From CAZJKE01 sp964546585 (GTDB lineage Bacteria > Planctomycetota > Phycisphaerae > Phycisphaerales > SM1A02): a stretch of DNA of 37,058 bases. Positions 1 through 8,368 of this stretch are shown piece after piece. Position numbers and translations under genes: made by a program. Below the pieces are notes generated by a model, which was not told the origin of the DNA, made no database searches, and worked only from the letters and a program-made list of their open reading frames with translations. How positions within the stretch are numbered: position 1 is the first letter of the stretch; every line of letters begins with the position of its first letter. Location of the stretch: the NCBI GenBank assembly GCA_964546585.1, contig CAZJKE010000017.1:1-37058 (forward strand). Reading direction: 5' to 3'.

Positions 1-2
1 TT

Positions 3-35
3 GTCGCCTCCTACAAGCCCAAGGTCGAAGAATAG
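3..35 (+). CDS. possible 3' end of a gene entering from the left
   Basis: The third forward frame is open from the window edge and closes with TAG at 33-35, giving a C-terminus VASYKPKVEE. A stop immediately followed by a palindrome (39-55) is what the end of a gene would look like. Ten residues are too few to identify a family, and a chance open frame is quite possible. Confidence 0.3.
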   Translation, partial: VASYKPKVEE

Positions 36-38
36 GAA

Positions 39-55
39 GAGGTGTCTGACACCTC
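39..55. repeat. palindrome GGTGTC-T-GACACC with one extra flanking pair
   Basis: Bases 39-45 (GAGGTGT) and 49-55 (ACACCTC) are exact reverse complements around CTG. The 13-base core at 41-53 is fully palindromic apart from its central base. It lies between the putative end of a plus gene (35) and the stop of the convergent minus gene (59). It could therefore act as a bidirectional terminator, although neither side has a T-run. The core resembles the tandem unit at 36936-37043, so it may belong to a dispersed palindromic repeat family. Confidence 0.55.
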
Positions 56-58
56 CGC

Positions 59-2179
59 TCACCGAAGCGGCTGTTCGATCTCCGCGGCAAAGACGCCATC
101 CGGATCGCCTCGCTCGGTCAGCGTTGCCTCTATGACCCAGAGGCGGCGGTCCACGACACCTTCAAACAGCACCGTGCCGTTAGCGGCGAGAACCCGGACC
201 GGCTGGTCCAGATTCACCATCCGATCGTCCAGACGAATCCGCAGATTCTTGGGCGCGCCAGCTTCGATGATGGTGATGTCCTGCCCGTCCCTCTGCACGA
301 TGACGCGATCTCCCGCAGTGGGTTCGTCCACTGCAAGCCAGTAGAAGCGATTGCGCAGCACATCATCCTGCAGCCACACGATGCGATCGGGCCGAAGGTC
401 CCGGGTGTGACCGAACATCCACCGCACACCTGCGGCATCCTCATGATCCATCCAGTGGGATTTGCCCTCATGAATGGCGACCCAGTGAGGGTAGCCATTG
501 GGATCGCCTTCCTGCATCCGGGCGAGCCACGCCTTCCACTGCGATGCTCTGGCGTTGCGGTCGTAGGCGCCGTCTTTGCCACCCACATGAATGGTGAAGG
601 GGAGGTTTCGCAGACCGTCGGGCTTGGTTTCGTTGGGATGCCCGGCCATCATTGCCGCAGCGGCAAACCGATCGGCCATGCGGGGGGCAAGTTGAAAGAC
701 GCCGTCCCCGCCTGCGCTGTATCCGGTGAGGTACACGCGGTTTGGATCCACGCCTTCTGCGAGCACCATGGCGGTAATCAACGCGTCGAACATGGGGTCG
801 ATATGTGACTGGTGCCAGAGGTTCCATGTGTCGGTTGGTGCGCGAGGCGCCAGGTAGATGCCCTGATCAATGTCGTAGAGCGACTGTTGGTTGCGCCATT
901 GCTTGTCGTTGACTTCGGTTGGAGCACCGCCGCCACCGTGCATGGAGATGACAAGCGGTCGTGATCCTGCCGCTGTCTTCCCGTGCAGCGAGTAGGAAAA
1001 CGGCATGGTGTATTCGCCCATTACCAATTCGCCTCGCTCCAGCAACGCGGTGGCGGCGGCCATGCCTGCGGTGGTCCACTGGGAGACGGCGGTCTCAACG
1101 GCGGCCGCGGCCTGTTCCCGCGTCAACTCACCCGCAGTCAGCGTGAGGAGTTGTTGGTCGCTGTGGACCAGGATGCTGGTTTGCCGCTTGCCGGTCTTTA
1201 CCGTGACCGTGGAGTCAAGCGGCACGATCGCCGTCCAATGGTCATTGGCATCGAATCGCTCGTCTCTTGTCACGCCCTGTTGTGTGTTGCCGGCGTGTTC
1301 GACTTGCACCGGCGCCGCGATGCGGCGGCCGTTCTCGCCGATGACTCGAACACGAAGGCGGGCGTGCCCTTCGGGCAGCGTTTCGGTGCTGCTGGTGTAA
1401 GTGCGCGTAACATCAACCGCGCGAACCGATGTGTCGCCCTTGAGCCACGGCAGCGGAAAGTGCCCGGGTACATCGCGCCATGTGACCGCAAGAATGGCGT
1501 GTTGCGGGTCGCCCTCAACAGCCCCGCCAGCGCGGTCCGCAAACCACGCGGAGTTGAGTTCCATACCGTTAGGCTCGGCGGCGCCGGTAAACTTCCATTG
1601 GCCTTCATCCCACACTTCGACCCACGAGTGATTGCCACTCTTGTCGGACCAGAGCGGTGTGCCGACGAATCTCGCGGGAACGCCAACGCTGCGGCAGGCG
1701 TCCACGAGCATGATGCTCAGGCCAGTGCAGGATGCCATGCCCGCTTCAATCGTTTCCAGCGGTGATTGATCGGCCTTTGGGCGATCAGTGGAATAGATCA
1801 CGCCCACTTGTTTGAAGATTTCGTTGTTGAGGATGGCAGCTGCCTCGCCGGGCGACTTCGCATCGGCGATAAGCGGCGAGAACTGTTCGTTGAACATCGC
1901 TCGCCAATCATCACGCCGCTCGTTGATGCTGGCGTAGGGAAGGATCGCATCGAGGAAGACATCGTGCGGTATCTCGGCGTGCCACGGTGCATCCTGCCAG
2001 GCGTTCCAGGCCAGATCGAGATTCTCAATCAGGAAGGCATCGGTGAGGTTTTCGCGGTCTCCCGGTGGCATGTGCGAGATCATCCACGCCATCGAGGGCT
2101 GTTGTTCCTCCGGTGTGTTCGCAATAATCTCGGCATCCACCGACTGCGATAGCACGATCAACAAGGCCGCAATCTGCAC
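59..2179 (-). CDS. exported transglutaminase-like / alpha-beta hydrolase (esterase) fusion protein
   Basis: A 706-residue protein starting at GTG with a short signal peptide ending near SVDA (residue 16). Residues about 100-215 resemble a transglutaminase-like (papain-fold) core: Cys151 in ASCTGLS, followed by VGVPARFVGTP and His184 in NHSWVEVW. Residues about 255-350 look like a beta-sandwich linker. Residues about 385-600 form an alpha/beta-hydrolase domain of the PHB-depolymerase/feruloyl-esterase kind. It has an oxyanion-type HGGGG motif (414-418), nucleophile Ser488 in GYSAGG, and likely Asp536 and His576 (KSHW). A C-terminal beta-rich tail follows. Probable role is periplasmic or surface hydrolysis of peptide- or ester-linked substrates; the substrate is unknown. 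No Shine-Dalgarno sequence is obvious before the GTG. The domain calls are firm at fold level, and the specific activity is not known. Confidence 0.85.
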   Translation of the reverse strand: MQIAALLIVLSQSVDAEIIANTPEEQQPSMAWMISHMPPGDRENLTDAFLIENLDLAWNAWQDAPWHAEIPHDVFLDAILPYASINERRDDWRAMFNEQFSPLIADAKSPGEAAAILNNEIFKQVGVIYSTDRPKADQSPLETIEAGMASCTGLSIMLVDACRSVGVPARFVGTPLWSDKSGNHSWVEVWDEGQWKFTGAAEPNGMELNSAWFADRAGGAVEGDPQHAILAVTWRDVPGHFPLPWLKGDTSVRAVDVTRTYTSSTETLPEGHARLRVRVIGENGRRIAAPVQVEHAGNTQQGVTRDERFDANDHWTAIVPLDSTVTVKTGKRQTSILVHSDQQLLTLTAGELTREQAAAAVETAVSQWTTAGMAAATALLERGELVMGEYTMPFSYSLHGKTAAGSRPLVISMHGGGGAPTEVNDKQWRNQQSLYDIDQGIYLAPRAPTDTWNLWHQSHIDPMFDALITAMVLAEGVDPNRVYLTGYSAGGDGVFQLAPRMADRFAAAAMMAGHPNETKPDGLRNLPFTIHVGGKDGAYDRNARASQWKAWLARMQEGDPNGYPHWVAIHEGKSHWMDHEDAAGVRWMFGHTRDLRPDRIVWLQDDVLRNRFYWLAVDEPTAGDRVIVQRDGQDITIIEAGAPKNLRIRLDDRMVNLDQPVRVLAANGTVLFEGVVDRRLWVIEATLTERGDPDGVFAAEIEQPLR

Positions 2180-2199
2180 GCCTTGATGGTACCACCAGA

Positions 2200-2218
2200 G
2201 GTGTCCGGGACCGGTCCC
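2200..2218. repeat. dispersed palindromic element GGTGTC...ACCGGTCCC
   Basis: The 19 bases GGTGTCCGGGACCGGTCCC sit in the 50-base gap between two minus-strand genes. They contain the perfect 12-base palindrome GGGACCGGTCCC (2207-2218). The same 19-mer, with one mismatch and in the opposite orientation, is found at 20389-20407, which marks it as a dispersed element rather than a chance hairpin. It resembles REP-type intergenic repeats. Whether it stabilises or terminates transcripts here cannot be told. Confidence 0.6.
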
Positions 2219-2229
2219 TGCGCCTCTTG

Positions 2230-2865
2230 TTAGAAGCCGCCCAGGACGAAGGGGTTGGTGGCTCGTTCGTGACCGATTGTGGTGGCGGGGCCGTGGCCGG
2301 GATAGATGTCCATGGCGTCGGGCAACTGCATGAGCACCTCGAAAACCGAGTGCCGCAGGTCTTCAACCTTGCTGGTGGGGAAGTCGTGGCGGCCAATGCT
2401 CCCCGCAAAGAGCGTATCGCCGACAATGGCCTGCCCGCTCTCATCATGCACGAAGCAGACGCTGCCGGGACTATGCCCGGGCGTATGCAGTACACGCCAG
2501 GAAGAGCCACCGATCTGGATGTCCTCGCCGGGCGTGATCGTTCCCGATGGCGGCCGAACCACAATGGGCAGGCCGGCCAAGCCGGAGAGATTCGCCATGG
2601 GGTCTTCACACCAACCCCGCTCTGCGGCATGACAAAGCACGGGAACATCACCAATCGCGCCGCGAAGTTCATCCAACCCCGCAATGTGGTCGGCGTGGCA
2701 ATGGGTGAGCAGCACACCGGTTGGGTGCAGGTCGTGGTCCTGCAGGTGGGCAATGAGCGAGTGAGGTTCATACCCACAGTCCACAACCCAGCACTCGCCG
2801 CCTTCGGTCACGATGTGACAGTTCGTCATGTAGTCACCAAGAACATATGGCGTGATTGTGGGCAT
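2230..2865 (-). CDS. MBL-fold metallohydrolase, glyoxalase-II-like
   Basis: A 211-residue metallo-beta-lactamase-fold protein. The start chosen is the ATG giving MPTITPYVLG, because similarity to the family begins there and the reading frame further upstream is arginine-rich and unlike a protein. Metal ligands are visible: THCHADH (His55, His57, Asp59, His60), His131 in TPGHSPGS, Asp150 in VGDTLFAG and His191 in YPGHGP. The length and the arrangement fit small glyoxalase II or related thioester hydrolases with a binuclear metal site, cytoplasmic. Its stop lies just after the repeat at 2200-2218, and its start is eight bases from the stop of the upstream hydrolase gene, so the two are probably cotranscribed. 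The true substrate is not decidable from sequence. Confidence 0.85.
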   Translation of the reverse strand: MPTITPYVLGDYMTNCHIVTEGGECWVVDCGYEPHSLIAHLQDHDLHPTGVLLTHCHADHIAGLDELRGAIGDVPVLCHAAERGWCEDPMANLSGLAGLPIVVRPPSGTITPGEDIQIGGSSWRVLHTPGHSPGSVCFVHDESGQAIVGDTLFAGSIGRHDFPTSKVEDLRHSVFEVLMQLPDAMDIYPGHGPATTIGHERATNPFVLGGF

Positions 2866-2873
2866 GGGTCCGA

Positions 2874-3719
2874 CTACTTCCTTTCGCCTGCTGCTTCGCA
2901 AACCCAAGTGGCGACCATGTCGCACACCGATGTGTCGATGGGACCTATTCGGCCATCCTGTTCCGGGCCAAGTTGATGACCGATCTCTGGAAGCAGACGA
3001 ACATCCACCCACGGCCAGCGGTCTGCCAAGCGCGGCGCATGGCGGCGGTGCGTGTCGTCAAGGTCGCCGTACAGGACAAGCGTGGGTCGCTTCAAGTCTT
3101 TGAGAATTGCCTCGCCAATCGGCAATCCAAACTTGTCATGCGTTGGTAGCGGCGTACCACCATCGCGCGGACCCGCCGCAGTCATCTGCGCGCCCGACAG
3201 CAGCACAATTGCCGCGATCGCATCCCGCTCGCACGCCAGTTGCACGGCCCGCTGAGCTCCCATGCTGAAACCCAGCACGACAAGCGGCCGCTGGGTGGCT
3301 TCCGGGTGCGCTGCCAGCGCATCCATCGCCGCGCGCGCCAGATCCATGTGCTCCCTTGGATCGATCATTCCGAGTTCATAGGGGTACCGATCCCGCTTGG
3401 GATCATCGCGGGCGATCGTTGAGTAATGCATCACCATGCACCCACGATCGACCAGAGGCTTCGCGATGCGCGGGGCATCGGCATGGGCCTCTCCCGTCAT
3501 GGTGATCTGTTCAGACTTTCCGTCGATCAACAGCGTGCCAGGGGCTGTCCAATCAAGGTCGTTTCCAATGCCACCGCCGATGAGCAGAACGGCCGGGCCG
3601 GACGAATCCTCAGGCACATGCACGCTAGCCTCGAAGGTCCAGTCATGTGGACCCCGGAATGTCATAGCCTGCGGTGGGAGGTCGGTGGGCAACAGTGCGA
3701 GGAGGAGGCCTGCGAGCAT
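2874..3719 (-). CDS. secreted alpha/beta hydrolase
   Basis: A 281-residue protein beginning MLAGLLLALLPTDLPPQ, a short signal peptide or membrane anchor. It has the alpha/beta-hydrolase fold: nucleophile Ser152 in GFSMG, an acid at Asp219-Asp221 in YGDLDD, and His248 in EIGHQ. A GGGIGND stretch at 48-54 is a candidate oxyanion-hole region. The ATG at 3717-3719 was preferred because the upstream open frame is antisense to the divergent cupin gene and lacks protein character. It is probably cotranscribed with the downstream MBL-fold gene and divergent from the cupin gene over a 45-base gap. Substrate unknown; esterase or dienelactone-hydrolase-like activities are the nearest comparisons. Confidence 0.8.
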   Translation of the reverse strand: MLAGLLLALLPTDLPPQAMTFRGPHDWTFEASVHVPEDSSGPAVLLIGGGIGNDLDWTAPGTLLIDGKSEQITMTGEAHADAPRIAKPLVDRGCMVMHYSTIARDDPKRDRYPYELGMIDPREHMDLARAAMDALAAHPEATQRPLVVLGFSMGAQRAVQLACERDAIAAIVLLSGAQMTAAGPRDGGTPLPTHDKFGLPIGEAILKDLKRPTLVLYGDLDDTHRRHAPRLADRWPWVDVRLLPEIGHQLGPEQDGRIGPIDTSVCDMVATWVCEAAGERK

Positions 3720-3764
3720 CGGGGAGCATCCACTACAATCCAGCGGAGCAGGAGCATACCGCAC

Positions 3765-4133
3765 ATGATCAAGCGCAGTGTCGGCGACATGCAGGGACGC
3801 AGGATCGAAGGCGAGGGCATTCGCGGCGTGACGATGCGGCTGCTTGTCGGCCGCGAGGACGGCGCGCCCACATTCGCCACGCGACACTTTTCGGTGGATC
3901 CCGGCGGATTCACGCCGAAACACAGCCACGATTGGGAGCATGAGGTGGTCGTCCTCTCCGGAGATGGGGAACTTGAGCACAATGGTCAGGTACACTCGAT
4001 CTCCGACGGTGATGCGCTCTACATCGCACCGGGAAGCGATCACCAGTTCAGGAATACTGGAGAAGGGCCGCTGGAGTTTCTCTGCGTCGTCCCTGTGACC
4101 TCGCTCTGCGGGGATGAGGTACCCGGAAGTTGA
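3765..4133 (+). CDS. small cupin-domain protein
   Basis: A 122-residue single-domain cupin. The first cupin motif is PKHSHDWEHEVVVLSG, with metal-binding candidates His53, His55 and His59 or Glu60. The second is around GDALYIAPGSDHQFRN, with His93. The ATG at 3765 is preceded by GGAG about ten bases upstream and is the only start that leaves room for the divergent gene at 3719. Its stop TGA overlaps the TTG start of the next gene, suggesting translational coupling. Cupins of this size bind a metal and may be sensors, isomerases or dioxygenases. Nothing in the neighbourhood fixes the function. Confidence 0.85.
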   Translation: MIKRSVGDMQGRRIEGEGIRGVTMRLLVGREDGAPTFATRHFSVDPGGFTPKHSHDWEHEVVVLSGDGELEHNGQVHSISDGDALYIAPGSDHQFRNTGEGPLEFLCVVPVTSLCGDEVPGS

Positions 4134-5056
4134 CAAACACACCCAGCAACCCGAAGACCGCCGCCCGCATTCGCCGATGGTTCGCATGGGCTGTGCTGTT
4201 GGTTCTTGCCATCGGCGGTGTTGTCGCCGGAAGCATGGGAACCGGGCTTTGGGCATCACCCGTGTTGAGTGGTTCAATCGTCGCCGTTGCAGTTGTCTGC
4301 GTCGGCGCATTGCTGCGGAGCACTGCTTCCCAAGGCAGCAGCGGGCAACAGACGCTCATCGAGGCGATTCAACTCTCTGACAGCGCAAAGCGTGTGCTGT
4401 TTCGGGAACACGAAGTGGACCTGCTCCGCCGCACCATCGAAACAGACATTGAAGCAGGGGAGTACAACGCAGCCCTGGTACTCTGCGAGCAACTCGCAAC
4501 GGTCTTTGGTGCCGTGGAGGAGGGTGAACAACTCCGCTCTCGGATTCAGACCATCCTGCACCAGCGGCACGAGTCAACGATTCGCGGCGAAGTTGAAAAG
4601 TTTGACGATCTGCTTTCGAAGCAGGAGTGGGTGGCCGGGTATCAGGAGGCCGCTCGCCTGCGGCGGCTGTATCCCGACTCGCCGCTCTTGCACGATCTGG
4701 AACAACGAATCGCCGATGCCCGCGCCGCATACCGCCACGATTTGGAAGATCGTTTTCTCTCCGCGGCGCAGCGTGAAGAGGTCGAGGAGGCGATGGTGCT
4801 GCTCAAGGAACTCGACCGATATCTGACACCTGACGAGGCTCGTCGATTCCGTGACACCGCCAAGGCCGTCGTTGACTCCTACCGAGACACGCTCGGTACA
4901 CGCTTCAGCATGGCGGTGAACGACCACCGTTGGACCGAGGCCATCGAATTCGGCGACGCGATCATTCGCCAGTTTCCAAATACCAAAATGGCGCAGGAGG
5001 TTCGTGGTCTGCAACCCACGATCAACCAGCGTGCCGCCGAGGAGGCCAACGCGTGA
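4130..5056 (+). CDS. membrane-anchored helical-repeat protein of unknown function
   Basis: A 308-residue protein read from a TTG that overlaps the preceding stop (TTGA at 4130-4133). Two hydrophobic segments at about residues 18-36 and 44-62 anchor it. The remaining 240 residues are charged and alpha-helical, with TPR-like spacing: a repeated pattern around EAGEYNAALVLCEQL, EWVAGYQEAARLRRLYP and HRWTEAIEFGDAIIRQFP. This suggests a soluble scaffold domain facing the cytoplasm. It is followed by a lipoprotein gene with which it shares a GTGA overlap, so the two may work together at the envelope. I do not recognise a named family. Confidence 0.75.
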   Translation: MTNTPSNPKTAARIRRWFAWAVLLVLAIGGVVAGSMGTGLWASPVLSGSIVAVAVVCVGALLRSTASQGSSGQQTLIEAIQLSDSAKRVLFREHEVDLLRRTIETDIEAGEYNAALVLCEQLATVFGAVEEGEQLRSRIQTILHQRHESTIRGEVEKFDDLLSKQEWVAGYQEAARLRRLYPDSPLLHDLEQRIADARAAYRHDLEDRFLSAAQREEVEEAMVLLKELDRYLTPDEARRFRDTAKAVVDSYRDTLGTRFSMAVNDHRWTEAIEFGDAIIRQFPNTKMAQEVRGLQPTINQRAAEEANA

Positions 5057-6039
5057 GACGATCATTGTTCATTACTCTGTGCGTTGTCCTGCTTGCCGGA
5101 TGCGTAGCCGAGGACTTCAACTCCATCTCCGATAGTTTCTCGCCGCCGACGCCGGGCGAGGCGGCCCGGATGGCGTCGAATCGGTACGACGCCGATGAAC
5201 GCCGAGAAGGTCTGACATTGCTCGCCAACGCGCCGTTCGGGGGAACACCGACCTATGTCGAGTACTACCGCATGTATGTCGTCGAGGAACACGACCCCCT
5301 TGTTCGCGCCGCGGCCCTCAAAGCGCTCGGTCGATTCGGTGCCCCTGAGGATGCGATCATCATCATCCCATGGCTCTCACGATCCACCAGCGAATCGGTA
5401 CAGGTCCGCCGCGAGGCGGCGCTCGCGTTGCAACGACTTCACAATCCAACAGTCGTGCCCGATCTACTGCGATCGCTTGCTGACGAGGGTGAGGAGGGCG
5501 AGGTGCGATCACCGGTTGCGACCGCCCTGGGCCAGTACCCAGAGGGTCGTGTGCTCTCAGGGTTGATGTTGGCATTGCAGGCGAACAAACTCTCGATCAA
5601 TCTCTCCGCGGCTGAGTCGCTGCACCTGTTGACCGGCCAGTCATTCGGCATCGACGGGTATGCGTGGGTGGACTGGTACGCGCTACAGGCCGAGGGCGGT
5701 ATCAATCCCTTCGCCGGACAGTTGGCCTATCAATACCCGACCTACCAGCGGCAAGAGCGTTGGTGGGACAGGCTCGCCTTCTGGGAGAACCGGCCCCGCG
5801 AGCGACCCGGTGTTCCGGCCGGACTCCGAGAGTCGACCCGTCGAAAGACATGGGATGAAGGACCGGGAATCGTGGAGATCAGCGAGATCACCGAGGTTGT
5901 CAGTGAGGCTCCGCCAGCACCTCCGAAGCCGGTGGCGAAGCCCGCCGTGAAGGCACAGGACGACGATGAGGCGACCTTCATCTACGCGCCTGATGTGGAC
6001 GCGTGGGTGCCGGATGATCAGCCGACTGCTTCCCCGTGA
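5053..6039 (+). CDS. HEAT-repeat lipoprotein
   Basis: A 328-residue protein from the GTG at 5053, which overlaps the previous stop. The N-terminus MRRSLFITLCVVLLAGC is a lipoprotein signal peptide with lipobox LAGC, so Cys17 would be lipidated. Residues about 70-190 contain HEAT-like alpha repeats (DPLVRAAALKALGRFG, VQVRREAALALQRLHN, VRSPVATALGQYP). A region rich in aromatics follows, then a Pro/Ala-rich stretch (PPAPPKPVAKPAVK) and an acidic C-terminus. HEAT proteins of this kind are usually protein-interaction scaffolds in the envelope. Its stop overlaps the start of the MATE transporter, completing a four-gene coupled unit. Confidence 0.8.
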   Translation: MRRSLFITLCVVLLAGCVAEDFNSISDSFSPPTPGEAARMASNRYDADERREGLTLLANAPFGGTPTYVEYYRMYVVEEHDPLVRAAALKALGRFGAPEDAIIIIPWLSRSTSESVQVRREAALALQRLHNPTVVPDLLRSLADEGEEGEVRSPVATALGQYPEGRVLSGLMLALQANKLSINLSAAESLHLLTGQSFGIDGYAWVDWYALQAEGGINPFAGQLAYQYPTYQRQERWWDRLAFWENRPRERPGVPAGLRESTRRKTWDEGPGIVEISEITEVVSEAPPAPPKPVAKPAVKAQDDDEATFIYAPDVDAWVPDDQPTASP

Positions 6040-7568
6040 CCCCGCGAGACAACTCGGATGAGACCCGCCAGCGGCTTGCTTCGATGCAGCCGATGCCGGA
6101 GGATCTCCCAGAGGCTGCCGCCGAGCCGCCGGGTGCCATCAAGGCCGGCTCACTGGTCGGCCGCAGCCTTCCGATGGCAATCTGGTTGCTGGCGGCACCG
6201 ATTTTGGTGCAGCAGTTTCTCGCAGCCTGCGTGGGGCTTGCCGACAAAGTGATGGCCGGTGGGTTGCCGGACTGGGTGGTACTCCCGGCCATGGACGCCA
6301 TCGGTATCGGCAGTTATGTCGGCTGGTTCATCGGCATTGCCGCATCGGGCATCGGCATTGGCGGCCAGGCACTCATTGCCAGGGCCATGGGCAGCGGTGA
6401 CCGCGATCTGGCCCATTGCGCGCTTGGGCAGTCGATGGTGTTGGCAGGGGCTTGGGGAATTCTTGTCGGCATCGCTTTGTGGTTCGCTGCATCGCCGCTG
6501 GCGATCCTCACCGAACTCTCCGATGAGGCATCGGTCTATCTCGTGCAGTACATTCGCGTGCTGTCCATTGCCATGCCCGCATGCTGCATCATGAACGCGG
6601 GCGCCATGGCACTGCACGGCAGCGGCGACACACTGCGACCGGCGCTGGTCACGGCCGCTGTCAATGTTGTCAATGTCATCGTGTCACTCGTGTTGTCCGG
6701 AGCGGATATTCGGCTGGGCGAAACCACAGTAATCAATCCATGGTCGTGGGATCTCCATGTCATCGGGATCGCAACAGGCACTGCCGCTGCCTATGTCGTG
6801 GGTGCAGTGCTGATCGTGGCGGTGCTGTTTCGCGGGGTCAAGGATCTCCGCCTGCGGTGGGCAGACATGCGGCTGGATCTTTCCGTCATCGGACGGGTGG
6901 CGCGAATCGGCATTCCAAATTTCCTTGAAGGCATTTCGATGTGGACGGCCAACCTGTTCGTCCTGCAGTTCATTGGACAGGTTTCGGCCCAGATGGCAGT
7001 CCGCATGGGAAGCGATGAGCCGGTGATGGAAGGACTGCAGGGCGCCAATATCATTGCCGCGCAGTGGGAGTCATTCAGTTTTCTTCCCGGGTTTGCAATC
7101 GGCGTCTCTGCCGGCACGCTCGCCGGACAGTTTCTCGGCGCAGGCGACCGCCGCCGCGCGAGGCTTGCGGTATTGGCATGTACCGGCATTGCAATTATCG
7201 TCATGGGATCGCTTGGTGTCGCCATGATGCTCTTTGGGCGCGACCTGACGCTGGTCATCTCCGACATGCCGATCCACATGGCCATTGTGCCGGCGCTCTT
7301 GCTCATCGGCGGCGCATCCCAACCCGCCTTTGCCGTGATGATGGTGATGCGGCAAGCTCTACTCGGAACCGGCGACACCACCTGGACATTCATCCTGACG
7401 ACCGTCTCAAGTTACGGGGTGCGCCTTCCGCTGGCGTGGTATCTCGGCATCCATCTGGAATGGGGACTCATTGGGATTTGGTTCGCCCTGTGCGGAGAGA
7501 TCCTCGTGCGAGCGACATTTTTCTTCGGCCGCTTCATGCAGGGCGGTTGGGCGGTTCGCGCTCTTTGA
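6036..7568 (+). CDS. MATE-family efflux transporter
   Basis: A 510-residue polytopic membrane protein with about twelve hydrophobic helices in two repeated halves, typical of multidrug and toxin extrusion (MATE) antiporters. Family features are the first helix PMAIWLLAAPILVQQFLAA, the VSLVLSG region, and the second half starting near IGRVARIGIPNFLEG with AQFLGAGDRRRARL. The 35-residue hydrophilic N-terminus before the first helix is somewhat longer than usual. Translation starts at a GTG inside the stop of the lipoprotein gene (GTGA). MATE proteins expel cationic drugs or metabolites using Na+ or H+ gradients; the substrate here is unknown. Confidence 0.9.
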   Translation: MTPRDNSDETRQRLASMQPMPEDLPEAAAEPPGAIKAGSLVGRSLPMAIWLLAAPILVQQFLAACVGLADKVMAGGLPDWVVLPAMDAIGIGSYVGWFIGIAASGIGIGGQALIARAMGSGDRDLAHCALGQSMVLAGAWGILVGIALWFAASPLAILTELSDEASVYLVQYIRVLSIAMPACCIMNAGAMALHGSGDTLRPALVTAAVNVVNVIVSLVLSGADIRLGETTVINPWSWDLHVIGIATGTAAAYVVGAVLIVAVLFRGVKDLRLRWADMRLDLSVIGRVARIGIPNFLEGISMWTANLFVLQFIGQVSAQMAVRMGSDEPVMEGLQGANIIAAQWESFSFLPGFAIGVSAGTLAGQFLGAGDRRRARLAVLACTGIAIIVMGSLGVAMMLFGRDLTLVISDMPIHMAIVPALLLIGGASQPAFAVMMVMRQALLGTGDTTWTFILTTVSSYGVRLPLAWYLGIHLEWGLIGIWFALCGEILVRATFFFGRFMQGGWAVRAL

Positions 7569-7579
7569 TGAGCGGCCTG

Positions 7580-8344
7580 TCAGGCGCCCATGGTCAGCCG
7601 ATCACCGAGAATCTGCGGAAGCCCAGCAAGTTCAGTTTCATTGCGGGCGGCTTCAACATCGTAGGGTGCGCGATGCAGGGTGAAGATCGACTCAGACTCC
7701 GGTGAGGTGTACTCGAAGATGGCGAAGCTGGCTCGTGGATCCGAATCACGAGGCTGGCCGACCGATCCCGGGTTGCAGAGATAGCGGCGATCCGGAACCA
7801 GCACAATCGGGTCTCCCGGGACGGGGATTCGGAGTGTCGTGTTGGACGCATCGGCGTCTCCCGGTGGCGTCTCGAAGATCGATGGCAGGTGGGTGTGCCC
7901 GTGCAGGCAAATGCCGCGGTCCAGGCCGGCGAATGCTGCCGCGGCCTGTTCGATGTCATTGACATAGGCAGTTTCGTGCAGCACCGGAGTGTCATGCACC
8001 AGGAGCAACGCATCGCCGAGCCGAATCCGCGTCTTCATCTGGCTGATGGCGTGAAGGTGATGGGCGCCAAGTTGTTCGCGGGTCCAATTCAGTGCAGCGA
8101 GCGCGGCCGAATTGAAGTATCGGCCCATGTCCGGGTCAAGGACTGCCTCGTCATGGTTTCCGCGGACCGCATCGTTGCAATACCCCAGAACCAGATCAAG
8201 GCACTTTGCCGGCGATGGGCCGTACCCGACAATGTCACCGAGACAAATGATTTGATCAACGGCCATGTCTCCGATGAGGTCATACACCGCCATCAATGCG
8301 TGGGCGTTTCCGTGAATGTCCGAAATGATGGCGTATCGGGCCAT
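7580..8344 (-). CDS. calcineurin-like metallophosphoesterase
   Basis: A 254-residue protein with all the metallophosphoesterase motifs: SDIHGN at the N-terminus (Asp9, His11), GDIVGYGP, RGNHDE, and HGHTHLPSIF late in the chain. It resembles the YfcE/MJ0936 group of small phosphodiesterases, with a binuclear metal centre. It is the last gene of the long minus-strand run after infC, 24 bases downstream of it, and meets the MATE gene tail-to-tail with an 11-base gap. The physiological substrate, a nucleotide or a phosphodiester, cannot be assigned. Confidence 0.88.
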   Translation of the reverse strand: MARYAIISDIHGNAHALMAVYDLIGDMAVDQIICLGDIVGYGPSPAKCLDLVLGYCNDAVRGNHDEAVLDPDMGRYFNSAALAALNWTREQLGAHHLHAISQMKTRIRLGDALLLVHDTPVLHETAYVNDIEQAAAAFAGLDRGICLHGHTHLPSIFETPPGDADASNTTLRIPVPGDPIVLVPDRRYLCNPGSVGQPRDSDPRASFAIFEYTSPESESIFTLHRAPYDVEAARNETELAGLPQILGDRLTMGA

Positions 8345-8368
8345 GGCAGAGGAACGTAACGTTGGGGA

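Noticed and set aside
983..1765. 260-codon plus-strand open frame inside the transglutaminase/esterase gene
   Set aside because: It is fully antisense to a gene with clear catalytic motifs, and its own product shows no recognisable domain.
7572..7584. Thirteen bases AGCGGCCTGTCAG shared with the 3' end of the glycosyltransferase gene (20685 region)
   Set aside because: Several matches of this length are expected by chance in 37 kb, and the flanks do not match.
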